Below, piece after piece: positions 26,641 through 34,377 of a DNA stretch of 64,000 nt (position 1 is the stretch's first letter; every line of letters starts with the position of its first letter). The notes under the pieces were generated by a model. That model saw only the letters and a list, made by a program, of their open reading frames with translations. It had not been told where the DNA came from and ran no database searches. The position numbers were made by a program, and so were the translations under genes. Source of the DNA: Rhodobacter capsulatus (GTDB taxonomy: Bacteria; Pseudomonadota; Alphaproteobacteria; Rhodobacterales; Rhodobacteraceae); the NCBI RefSeq assembly GCF_005144475.1, contig NZ_SWJZ01000041.1, positions 23,499-87,498 of the forward strand, in the 5' to 3' direction.

Positions 26641-29513
26641 AGGACCTGATCATTCCCCCGCTGGACTGGACGCAGGACATGGGCACGCCGAAACGCGAGG
26701 GCGCGCCGGTGCATCTGACCATCGACGGCGTCGAGATCACCGTGCCCGCGGGCACCTCGGTGCTGCGCGCGGCGGCGGAAGCCGGGATCTCGATCCCGAA
26801 ACTTTGCGCCACCGACAGTGTGGAGCCGGTGGGCTCCTGCAGGCTCTGCATGGTCGAGATCGAGGGGATGCGGGGCACGCCGACGTCGTGCACCACCCCG
26901 GTTGCGCCCGGGATGCGGGTGCATACGCAGACGCCGCAGCTGCAGAAACTGCGCCGCGGCGTGATGGAGCTTTACATCTCGGACCATCCGCTCGACTGCC
27001 TGACCTGCGCGGCGAATGGCGATTGCGAATTGCAGGACATGGCCGGGGCGGTGGGCCTGCGCGAGGTCCGCTATCAGGCGAAGGACACCCATTTTGCCCG
27101 CCGCGACGCGACGGGGCCGAACCCGCGCTACATTCCGAAAGACGTTTCGAACCCCTATTTCAGCTATGATCCGGCGAAATGCATCGTCTGCATGCGCTGC
27201 GTGCGCGCCTGCGAGGAAGTGCAGGGCACTTTCGCGCTGACGGTGATGGGGCGCGGCTTTGACGCCCGGATCTCGCCCGCGGCGCCCGATTTCCTGTCCT
27301 CGGAGTGCGTCTCTTGTGGGGCCTGCGTGCAGGCCTGCCCGACCGCGACCTTGGTGGAAAAATCGGTCGAACAGATCGGCACGCCGGAACGCAAGGTCGT
27401 CACCACCTGCGCCTATTGCGGTGTCGGCTGCAGCTTCGAGGCGCATATGCTGGGCGATCAGCTTGTCCGCATGGTGCCCTGGAAGGGCGGCGCGGCGAAC
27501 CGGGGCCACAGCTGCGTCAAGGGGCGGTTCGCTTACGGCTATGCGACGCACAAGGACCGGATTCTGAAGCCGATGATCCGCGACAAGATCACCGACCCCT
27601 GGCGCGAGGTGAACTGGACCGAGGCGCTCGACTTCACCGCCACCCGGCTGCGGGCGATCCGCGAAAGCCATGGCGCCGATGCCCTGGGCGTCATCACCTC
27701 CTCGCGCTGCACGAACGAGGAAACCTATCTGGTGCAAAAGCTTGCGCGCGCGGTCTTTGGCACCAACAACACCGACACCTGCGCGCGGGTCTGCCATTCG
27801 CCCACCGGCTACGGGCTGAAACAGACCTTCGGCACCTCTGCGGGCACGCAGGATTTCGACTCTGTGGAACAGACCGATCTGGCGCTGGTGATCGGGGCGA
27901 ATCCGACCGATGGCCACCCGGTCTTCGCCTCGCGCCTGCGCAAGCGGCTGCGGGCGGGGGCGAAGCTGATCGTCGTCGATCCGCGCCGGATCGATCTTCT
28001 GGAGACGCCGCACCGGGGCGAGGCCTGGCATCTGCAGCTCAAGCCCGGGACGAACGTTGCCGTCATGACCGCGATGGCGCATGTGATCGTGACCGAGCAG
28101 CTTTTCGACAGCCGCTTCATCAAGGATCGGTGCGACTGGGACGAATGGGCCGATTACGCGGACTTCGTCGCCAACCCCGACTATGCGCCCGAGGCGGTGG
28201 AAAGCCTGACCGGCGTTCCGGCGGGACTGCTGCGCGCGGCCGCCCGGGCCTATGCGGCGGCGCCCAACGCCGCGATCTATTACGGGCTGGGCGTGACCGA
28301 ACATTCCCAGGGCTCGACCACCGTGATCGCGATCGCGAACCTCGCGATGATGACCGGCAATATCGGGCGGCCCGGTGTCGGCGTGAACCCGCTGCGGGGG
28401 CAGAACAACGTGCAGGGCAGCTGCGACATGGGCAGCTTCCCGCATGAATTCCCGGGATATCGGCATGTGTCCGACGACGCCACGCGGGGGCTTTTCGAGC
28501 GCACCTGGGGCGTCACGCTGTCGTCCGAACCCGGATTGCGGATCCCGAACATGCTTGATGCCGCGGTCGCGGGGCGGTTCAAGGCGCTTTACGTTCAGGG
28601 CGAGGACATCCTGCAATCGGACCCCGATACGCGGCATGTCTCGGCGGGGCTTGCGGCGATGGATCTGGTGATCGTGCATGATCTTTTCCTGAACGAGACC
28701 GCGAATTACGCCCATGTCTTCCTGCCCGGCTCGACCTTTCTGGAAAAGGACGGCACCTTCACCAATGCGGAACGCCGCATCAACCGGGTGCGCCGGGTGA
28801 TGGCGCCGAAGGCGGGCTTTGCCGATTGGGAGGTGACGCAGATGCTGGCGAATGCGCTGGGGGCGGGCTGGCATTACACCCATCCCGCGGAAATCATGGC
28901 GGAAATCGCCGCGACGACGCCGGGCTTTGCCTCCGTCACCTATGAGATGCTCGAGGCCCGCGGCTCGGTGCAATGGCCCTGCAACGACAGCGCGCCCGAG
29001 GGCTCGCCGATCATGCATGTCGATGGGTTCGTGCGCGGCAAGGGGCGGTTCATCCGCACCGCCTATCTGCCGACCGATGAAAAGACCGGGCCGCGCTATC
29101 CGCTGTTGCTGACGACGGGGCGGATTTTGAGCCAATACAACGTCGGTGCGCAGACGCGTCGGACCGAGAATGTGGTCTGGCATGGCGAGGACCGGCTGGA
29201 GATCCACCCGACCGACGCCGAAACCCGCGGCATCCATGACGGCGACTGGGTGCGGCTGGCGTCCCGCGCGGGGGAAACGACCTTGCGGGCGACGGTGACG
29301 GATCGGGTCAGCCCCGGGGTCGTCTACACCACCTTCCACCACCCCGACACGCAGGCGAATGTGGTGACCACCGACAATTCCGACTGGGCGACGAACTGCC
29401 CGGAATACAAGGTGACGGCGGTGCAGGTGGCGGCGTCGAACGGGCCCTCGGACTGGCAGCGCGATTATGCGGCGCAGGCGGCGGCCGCGCGGCGGATCGA
29501 GGCCGCCGAATGA
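26637..29513 (+). CDS. fdsA: Formate dehydrogenase alpha subunit, Mo-bisMGD
   Basis: The 958-aa catalytic subunit that oxidises formate to CO2 (and can run in reverse). N-terminal Fe-S domain: 2Fe-2S cysteines at about 57, 68, 71 and 85; a NuoG-type H-x3-C-x2-C-x5-C (His117, Cys121, Cys124, Cys130); two ferredoxin-like [4Fe-4S] motifs (from Cys182 and Cys224). The catalytic domain starts with C-A-Y-C-G-V-G-C at 258-265 and Cys293. The Mo ligand Cys386 with His387 (T-C-A-R-V-C-H-S-P-T) is at exactly the position reported for R. capsulatus FdsA. The start is the ATG overlapping the fdsB stop. Confidence 0.97.
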   Translation: MKDLIIPPLDWTQDMGTPKREGAPVHLTIDGVEITVPAGTSVLRAAAEAGISIPKLCATDSVEPVGSCRLCMVEIEGMRGTPTSCTTPVAPGMRVHTQTPQLQKLRRGVMELYISDHPLDCLTCAANGDCELQDMAGAVGLREVRYQAKDTHFARRDATGPNPRYIPKDVSNPYFSYDPAKCIVCMRCVRACEEVQGTFALTVMGRGFDARISPAAPDFLSSECVSCGACVQACPTATLVEKSVEQIGTPERKVVTTCAYCGVGCSFEAHMLGDQLVRMVPWKGGAANRGHSCVKGRFAYGYATHKDRILKPMIRDKITDPWREVNWTEALDFTATRLRAIRESHGADALGVITSSRCTNEETYLVQKLARAVFGTNNTDTCARVCHSPTGYGLKQTFGTSAGTQDFDSVEQTDLALVIGANPTDGHPVFASRLRKRLRAGAKLIVVDPRRIDLLETPHRGEAWHLQLKPGTNVAVMTAMAHVIVTEQLFDSRFIKDRCDWDEWADYADFVANPDYAPEAVESLTGVPAGLLRAAARAYAAAPNAAIYYGLGVTEHSQGSTTVIAIANLAMMTGNIGRPGVGVNPLRGQNNVQGSCDMGSFPHEFPGYRHVSDDATRGLFERTWGVTLSSEPGLRIPNMLDAAVAGRFKALYVQGEDILQSDPDTRHVSAGLAAMDLVIVHDLFLNETANYAHVFLPGSTFLEKDGTFTNAERRINRVRRVMAPKAGFADWEVTQMLANALGAGWHYTHPAEIMAEIAATTPGFASVTYEMLEARGSVQWPCNDSAPEGSPIMHVDGFVRGKGRFIRTAYLPTDEKTGPRYPLLLTTGRILSQYNVGAQTRRTENVVWHGEDRLEIHPTDAETRGIHDGDWVRLASRAGETTLRATVTDRVSPGVVYTTFHHPDTQANVVTTDNSDWATNCPEYKVTAVQVAASNGPSDWQRDYAAQAAAARRIEAAE

Positions 29514-30230
29514 GCCTGCCCGCCGGCGCGGTCACGGTCCGCCTGCCCGGCGGGGGCCGGGCGGTTCTGGCCGAGGAAGTGCCGGTGGCGCTGGTCTTTG
29601 AGGGCGTGACGCAGGCGGTGATGATGGCCACGCCCACCGATCTTGAGGATTTTCTTTTGGGTTTCGCGCTGACCGAGGGGATGATCGCCGAACGCTCGGA
29701 CCTTCTGCGCCATGAGGTGGTGCGGCAACCTCAGGGGATCGAGGTGCGGGGCTGGCTGGCGGCCCCGGCCGGGCAACGCTTTGCCGCGCGGCGGCGGGCG
29801 ATGGCCGGTCCGGTCGGCTGTGGGCTTTGTGGCCTCGACAGCCTTGCGGCTGTGTTGCGCCCGCTGCCGCGGGCGCCCCGGGGCGGGGCAGGTCTTGCAG
29901 GATGCGGTCCGGTCCGTGCATGCGGCGGGGTTCTGGGACGGCGCGAAAATGCTGGCGCTGCGCGAGGATGTCGGGCGGCACAATGCGTTGGACAAGCTGG
30001 CGGGGGCCTTGGCGCGCGCCGGGACCGATGCGGGGGCGGGGGCCATCGTGCTGACCTCGCGGCTGTCGGTCGATCTGGTGCAGAAGGCGGCGATGATCGG
30101 CGCGCGGGTGCTGATCGCGCCTTCGGCGCCGACCGCGCTGGCGGTGGCCGAAGCGCAGGCGGCGGGCATCGCGGTGATTGCACGCGGCCCCGGGGGGCTG
30201 ACCGTCTACACGGACACGGAGGCAGAATGA
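29510..30230 (+). CDS. fdsC: FdsC/FdhD-like formate dehydrogenase chaperone, frameshifted
   Basis: The FdhD-family protein binds bis-MGD and passes sulfur to formate dehydrogenase. The N-terminal half reads from the ATG at 29510, overlapping the fdsA stop, and includes [10 protein letters not shown] and the conserved G-C-G-L-C-G loop. The C-terminal half ([28 protein letters not shown]) lies in another frame, ending at 30230 with ATGA overlap to fdsD. The switch falls in the C/G run 29876-29888. The 721-base span is 3n+1, so dropping one base restores a 239-aa protein. Sequencing error or a real mutation cannot be told apart here. Confidence 0.85.
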
Positions 30231-30442
30231 GCGACGACAAGATCATCCGGATGGCGAACCAGATCGCCGCCTTTTTCGCGGTGCAGCCGGGGGACGGGGC
30301 CGGACCCGTCGCCGCGCATATTTCGGAAAACTGGTCGGCGCCGATGCGGGCGGCGCTGCTGGCGCATGTCGCGGAAAACAGCCCCGGGCTTGATCCGCTG
30401 GTGATCGCGGCCGCGCCGAAGATCCGTCCCGTCCGCGCCTAG
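30227..30442 (+). CDS. fdsD: Formate dehydrogenase delta subunit
   Basis: A 71-aa protein of the FdsD family, a small helical factor needed for, or associated with, assembly of the NAD-dependent formate dehydrogenase. Typical features are the N-terminal [10 protein letters not shown] and the central [14 protein letters not shown]. The ATG overlaps the fdsC stop (ATGA). Because of the fdsC frameshift, the same frame is open all the way back into the first half of fdsC, but the strong family match and spacing fix the start here. Last gene of the operon; the following 258 bases contain no supportable gene. Confidence 0.92.
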   Translation: MSDDKIIRMANQIAAFFAVQPGDGAGPVAAHISENWSAPMRAALLAHVAENSPGLDPLVIAAAPKIRPVRA

Positions 30443-30700
30443 GCGCGAACCTGTCAGGGCGGCGGGAAAAACCCTTTTCCCCGGCTCCGAGACACCGAAT
30501 CTCAACCGGGTTCCGACATCATGCCCGCCGATGCGCCGAATGTTTCGAACCTCTGGAAGATCTTCGCCCTTGTCAGGCCGCCATCGCCGCGGGGATGACG
30601 GCCGGGGGCATGCCATCGCTGAAACCGGGCTTTTCCGCCGCGGGCGATCATGCGATGTCTGCGTGGAGGCTTGTCACCGCCGCCGCCTGGGAGAAACGTG

Positions 30701-31678
30701 ATGATCCGTCTGCTGCATGTTCTGGGCCATGTCCTTGTTGTGGCGCTGATCTTCGCGGGCGCGGCCTGGGCCGTCACCGCGGTCTGGCTGCAGCTGTCCG
30801 GCCCTGTGCGCCTGATCGCGCTGGCGCTGCTGGCTCTGACGGCGCTGGCCGCGCTGGGGCTCTGGTTCGGCGATCATCGCGGGCTGGCGCTGGCTTTGGT
30901 GGCGCTGGCGGCGGTCACGGTCGGCGGCTGGTATCAGACGATCACGCCGCGCCAGGACCGCGACTGGGAAATCGACGTCGCCCGCGGGGTGACCGCGCGG
31001 ATCGACGGCGACCGGGTCACGCTGAACGACATCCGCGATTTCGACTGGACCTCGGAGACCGAGGCGACACCGCGCTGGATCGCGCAGGACTATGACCTGC
31101 GCCAGCTTGACAGCCTTGACATGATCACCTCGGTCTGGTCGCGCCCGGATATCGCGCATCTGCTGGTCAGCTTCGGGTTCTCAAGCGGCCAGCATGTCGT
31201 GTTCTCGGTCGAGATCCGCCGCGAGAAGGGCGAAAAATTCAACGAGATCGGCGGCTTCTTCCGGCAGTTCGAACAGGTGCTGATCGCCGCGACCGAAGCG
31301 GACATCGTCAAGCTGCGCACCAATTACCGCAAGGAACAGGTGCGGCTTTACCCGGTCGATCTGACGCCCGCGCAGATCCGGGGAATGTTCCTGTCCTATC
31401 TTGAGCTGGCGCAGGAACTGGAGAAGGAACCCAGATTTTACAACACGTTGACCTCGAATTGCACCACCGCGGTCTGGCAGCTGGCGCGCAGGCTGAAACC
31501 CGATCTGCCGCTCGACCGGCGTCTGGTCCTGTCCGGCCGCCTGCCCGATTACCTGACCGATCTGGGGGTGATCGCCGCCGCCCCGGCCGCGGTGCGCGAT
31601 GCGGCGGCGCTGATCACCCCGCTCGGGCAACGTGACGATGCCACGACACCCTTTTCCGACCTGATCCGGGGGCGTTAG
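30701..31678 (+). CDS. DUF4105 membrane protein
   Basis: A 325-aa protein. The start at 30701 follows GGAGAA. Three hydrophobic segments occupy the first 80 residues (about 3-25, 33-52, 58-77); the remainder is a DUF4105 domain (about 120-290), recognised from S-F-G-F-S-S-G-Q-H-V-V-F-S-V-E-I-R-R-E, the Y-P-V-D-L-T-P block and the hallmark S-N-C-T-T near residue 247. DUF4105 proteins have been suggested to be NlpC/P60-like hydrolases, with that Cys possibly catalytic, but the role here is unknown. The stop overlaps the stop of the convergent DNA-repair gene by four bases. Confidence 0.85.
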   Translation: MIRLLHVLGHVLVVALIFAGAAWAVTAVWLQLSGPVRLIALALLALTALAALGLWFGDHRGLALALVALAAVTVGGWYQTITPRQDRDWEIDVARGVTARIDGDRVTLNDIRDFDWTSETEATPRWIAQDYDLRQLDSLDMITSVWSRPDIAHLLVSFGFSSGQHVVFSVEIRREKGEKFNEIGGFFRQFEQVLIAATEADIVKLRTNYRKEQVRLYPVDLTPAQIRGMFLSYLELAQELEKEPRFYNTLTSNCTTAVWQLARRLKPDLPLDRRLVLSGRLPDYLTDLGVIAAAPAAVRDAAALITPLGQRDDATTPFSDLIRGR

Positions 31679-32523
31679 CCCCTGGTCGCAGGCGCTTTCC
31701 GGCGCAGCCGACCGCCGGGCGGGCCTTCGGGCACGGCGGCGCCCGGATCATGCATCGCCCGGACCCGGGTTTCGGCGGCGCGGATCAGCCCGGGGATCAG
31801 ATCGGCCTCGGGCAGATTCTTCCAGTATTTCTGCGGCATGTGCGATTTCATCGCGCGCACCATCAGCCGCGCCGGGTTGAAGATCGCGGCGAAATAGACC
31901 CGCCACAGCTCTTCGGTCGCGTCCTTGGGCGGCGGCTGGCGGGCCGTGGTTTCCGCGATCTGCAGCGCGCCCGCCTCGCAGCGCGCGGTCAGCGTCGGCG
32001 TGGCAATCAGCCAGTCCATGTCGCCAAAGCGGCGGGCAAAGAACGGCGCGGCGGCTTCCAGAATGTGATGGTCGGGCTCGAACCAGGCGGCAAAGGCGCG
32101 GCGGTTCGCCCCGGGCGGCGTCACCTCGCGAAAGCGCACGAAACCATGCATCTTGTGGATGTCCCGCCCGACCGCCTTTTGCTGATCCAGAAGCCGCCGC
32201 AAGGCCGGGTCGGATCGATCCCCCCAGCGCAGTTCCCGGCGCGAGAGCCGCAGCACCAGCGCATGGGCGCGGGCGAACCGCTCGGGGTCGGAATGCACCA
32301 AGGCCATCTCGATCCCCTCGACCGCTTCGCGCGAGAGCATGAGCCGCGTTGACGGCCCCGCGGAAGGGGGCCCCGCGGCAGGGGCCGCGGCGGCAAAAAG
32401 ATCGGGCGCCGTTTCGCCCACCGACCAGATCACCGCCGCCGGATCGGTGCCCGCGGCGGCCAGACGGCGCACCTCCTGTCGCCAGGCGGCCACGGTGCCG
32501 ATGCGGGGCAGGGTGATCTGCAT
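31675..32523 (-). CDS. DUF4130 (TIGR03915-type) DNA-metabolism protein
   Basis: A 282-aa protein, partner of the radical-SAM gene upstream with ATGA overlap (start 32523). Recognised by V-R-F-R-E near residue 135 and the A-W-F-E-P-D-H-H-I-L-E-A-A-A-P-F-F-A-R-R-F block near 155, then W-L-I-A-T-P and W-R-V-Y-F-A-A-I-F-N-P-A-R. In many proteobacteria this domain is fused to a uracil-DNA-glycosylase-like domain; here it stands alone, ending in an Arg-rich tail. It is predicted to act with its radical-SAM partner in DNA repair or modification; the chemistry is not established. The same frame is open back through the upstream gene, but that part is a shadow. Confidence 0.85.
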   Translation of the reverse strand: MQITLPRIGTVAAWRQEVRRLAAAGTDPAAVIWSVGETAPDLFAAAAPAAGPPSAGPSTRLMLSREAVEGIEMALVHSDPERFARAHALVLRLSRRELRWGDRSDPALRRLLDQQKAVGRDIHKMHGFVRFREVTPPGANRRAFAAWFEPDHHILEAAAPFFARRFGDMDWLIATPTLTARCEAGALQIAETTARQPPPKDATEELWRVYFAAIFNPARLMVRAMKSHMPQKYWKNLPEADLIPGLIRAAETRVRAMHDPGAAVPEGPPGGRLRRKAPATRG

Positions 32524-33752
32524 CAGAACAGGCTCAGCTGTTCCGGGGCGGGGGCGAAGCGGGCGCGCAGATTGGCGTCGTCGGGCAGGGCGCGGGGGGA
32601 CCAGCCGGGCAGGGTGATGAAGGGCTCGGCATGTTTCAGCACGCAGCCGATGGCGAGCAGGTCTTCGTAGCGCAGGCTGCGGTGGCGGCGGGCTTTCAGG
32701 ATCCGCTCGACGCTGCGCGGCCCGATGCCCGGGATGCGCAACAGCATCTCTCGGGGCGCGCGGTTCACATCGACCGGAAACAGCGCCCGATGCGCCAGCG
32801 CCCAGGCCAGTTTCGGGTCGATCTGCAGATCGAGCATGCCGGTCGGCGGGGCGATCTCGGTGGCGTCGAAGCCGTAATTCCGCATCAGCCAATCGGCCTG
32901 ATACAGCCGGTGTTCGCGCACCAGCGGCGGGCTGATCAGGGGCAGCATCCTTGACGCATCGGGGATCGGCGAGAACGCCGAGTAATAGACACGGCGCAGC
33001 GCGAAAGTATTGTAAAGGCTTGAGGATTTTCGCAAGATCTCGCCATCGGTCGCGGGATCGGCGCCGACGATCATCTGCGTCGACTGCCCGGCCGGGGCAA
33101 AGCGCGGCGCCCTTGTGCCGCGTGCTGTGCGATCCTTGGCGGCCTCGCCGCGGGCCTTCACCTCGGCCATCGCGCCGTGGATCGTCTGCACCGATTTCTC
33201 GGGGGCCAGCTGCGTCAGCGCGGTTTCCGTCGGCAGTTCGACATTGATCGACAGCCGGTCGGCCCATTTCCCCGCCTCGGCGATCAGCTCGGGCGCGGCA
33301 TCGGGGATGGTTTTCAGATGGATGTAGCCGCGGAAATGCTCGCGTTCGCGCAGGGTGCGGGCGACGCGGACCATGTCCGACATCGTCTCGTCGGGCGAGC
33401 GGATGATGCCCGAGGACAGGAACAGCCCCTCGATATAATTGCGACGATAGAATTCGAGCGTCAGGCTGACGACCTCTTCGACGCTGAACCGCGCCCGTTC
33501 GACCCGGCTGGACACCCGGTTGATGCAATAAGCGCAGTCGTAGATGCAGAAATTCGTCAGCAGCACTTTCAGCAGCGAGATGCAGCGGCCATCGGGCGCC
33601 CAGGCGTGGCAGATCCCCGCGCCAGTGGTGGAGCCGATCCCCTTGCCATCGCGCGAGCCGCGCCGCTCGCCGCCCGAAGACGCGCAGGAGGCGTCATATT
33701 TCGCGGCGTCGGCCAGAATCGACAGTTTCTCGGGCAGGGTGCGTTGAACCAT
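32523..33752 (-). CDS. Radical-SAM DNA repair/modification protein (TIGR03916-type)
   Basis: A 409-aa protein. The N-terminus L-P-E-K-L-S-I-L-A-D-A-A-K-Y-D-A-S-C-A-S-S-G-G is family-typical. The radical-SAM [4Fe-4S] motif C-I-Y-D-C-A-Y-C uses Cys69, Cys73 and Cys76 and is followed by I-N-R. A TIM-barrel core follows, and near residue 340 a helix-hairpin-helix DNA-binding motif L-R-I-P-G-I-G-P-R-S-V. No Shine-Dalgarno precedes the ATG, which lies next to the predicted transcription start, so the mRNA may be leaderless. A LexA box overlaps the promoter. Coupled to the DUF4130 gene. Confidence 0.88.
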   Translation of the reverse strand: MVQRTLPEKLSILADAAKYDASCASSGGERRGSRDGKGIGSTTGAGICHAWAPDGRCISLLKVLLTNFCIYDCAYCINRVSSRVERARFSVEEVVSLTLEFYRRNYIEGLFLSSGIIRSPDETMSDMVRVARTLREREHFRGYIHLKTIPDAAPELIAEAGKWADRLSINVELPTETALTQLAPEKSVQTIHGAMAEVKARGEAAKDRTARGTRAPRFAPAGQSTQMIVGADPATDGEILRKSSSLYNTFALRRVYYSAFSPIPDASRMLPLISPPLVREHRLYQADWLMRNYGFDATEIAPPTGMLDLQIDPKLAWALAHRALFPVDVNRAPREMLLRIPGIGPRSVERILKARRHRSLRYEDLLAIGCVLKHAEPFITLPGWSPRALPDDANLRARFAPAPEQLSLF

Positions 33753-33754
33753 AT

Positions 33755-33769
33755 GTTCACATTATGTTC
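33755..33769. promoter_or_regulatory. LexA (SOS) box of the radical-SAM/DUF4130 operon
   Basis: GTTC-ACATTAT-GTTC is an exact match to the alphaproteobacterial LexA operator, the direct repeat GTTC-N7-GTTC. It begins 3 bases upstream of the operon's first ATG and covers a -10-like CATAAT (minus strand, 33766-33761). A TTGATT/CTTGAT -35-like element overlaps the dctR stop. Confidence 0.85.
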
Positions 33770-33783
33770 ACGCCTTGCCGAAA

Positions 33784-34377
33784 TCAAGTCATCCGCGCAA
33801 GGTCTGCGATGTTGCGCGCCCCCATCTTCGCCAGCACGCGCGAGCGATGCACCTCGACCGTCCGCATCGCGATGCCCAGCCGTTCGGCAATCTGCTTGTT
33901 CATCAGCCCTTCGAGCATCAGCCCCATCACCTCGGCCTCGCGCGCGGACAGGCTGGCCTGCCGCGCCGCCACCGCCTCGCGCGCCTGCACCTCGGCCAGA
34001 CGGCCCGCGTGGGCCGCGATCGCGGCCAGCGCGATATCGACGATGTGGTTGTCGTTGAAGGGTTTTTCGACGAAGTCAAAGGCCCCCGCCTTCAGCGACT
34101 GCACCGCCAGCGGCACATCGGCATGACCGGTCAGAAAGATCACCGGCGGCATCAGCCCCTCGGGCCGCGCCTGCAGCGCATCCAGAAGCTGCGGCCCCGA
34201 CATCCCTTCCATCCGCACGTCCAGGATCAGACAGCCGCAATCAGAGAGCGGCCAGGCGGCCAGCAGATCCTCGCCCGAGGCCCAGGTCCGGGTCGCGATC
34301 GCGCGCGAGGCGAACAGAAACCCCAGACTGTCGCGCAGGCTTTCCTCGTCATCGACGATATGGACGGTGAAATTCAT
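33784..34377 (-). CDS. dctR: C4-dicarboxylate response regulator DctR
   Basis: A 197-aa FixJ/NarL-type regulator activating the dctPQM transport genes. Receiver domain residues 1-120: acidic pair Asp9-Asp10, phospho-acceptor Asp53 (L-I-L-D-V-R-M), Thr in I-F-L-T-G-H-A, and Lys in F-V-E-K-P-F. LuxR-type helix-turn-helix at about 135-195 (L-S-A-R-E-A-E-V-M, then N-K-Q-I-A-E-R-L-G-I-A-M-R-T-V-E-V-H-R). Its start overlaps the end of dctS by four bases. The FixJ-type regulator is the known arrangement in R. capsulatus, unlike the NtrC-like DctD of rhizobia. Confidence 0.95.
   Translation of the reverse strand: MNFTVHIVDDEESLRDSLGFLFASRAIATRTWASGEDLLAAWPLSDCGCLILDVRMEGMSGPQLLDALQARPEGLMPPVIFLTGHADVPLAVQSLKAGAFDFVEKPFNDNHIVDIALAAIAAHAGRLAEVQAREAVAARQASLSAREAEVMGLMLEGLMNKQIAERLGIAMRTVEVHRSRVLAKMGARNIADLARMT

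Noticed and set aside
29510..30442. A 310-codon frame joining the first half of FdsC to FdsD
   Set aside because: It arises from the frameshift at 29876-29888. The conserved second half of FdsC lies in the other frame, and FdsD has its own ATG.
30443..30700. A gene in the 258-base gap after fdsD
   Set aside because: Only a 25-codon frame without a ribosome site is present; nothing recognisable.
31675..33528. A single 617-codon minus-strand reading frame spanning the DUF4130 and radical-SAM genes
   Set aside because: Only its 3' part matches a family; the rest is the radical-SAM gene read in the wrong frame. The real genes overlap by ATGA.
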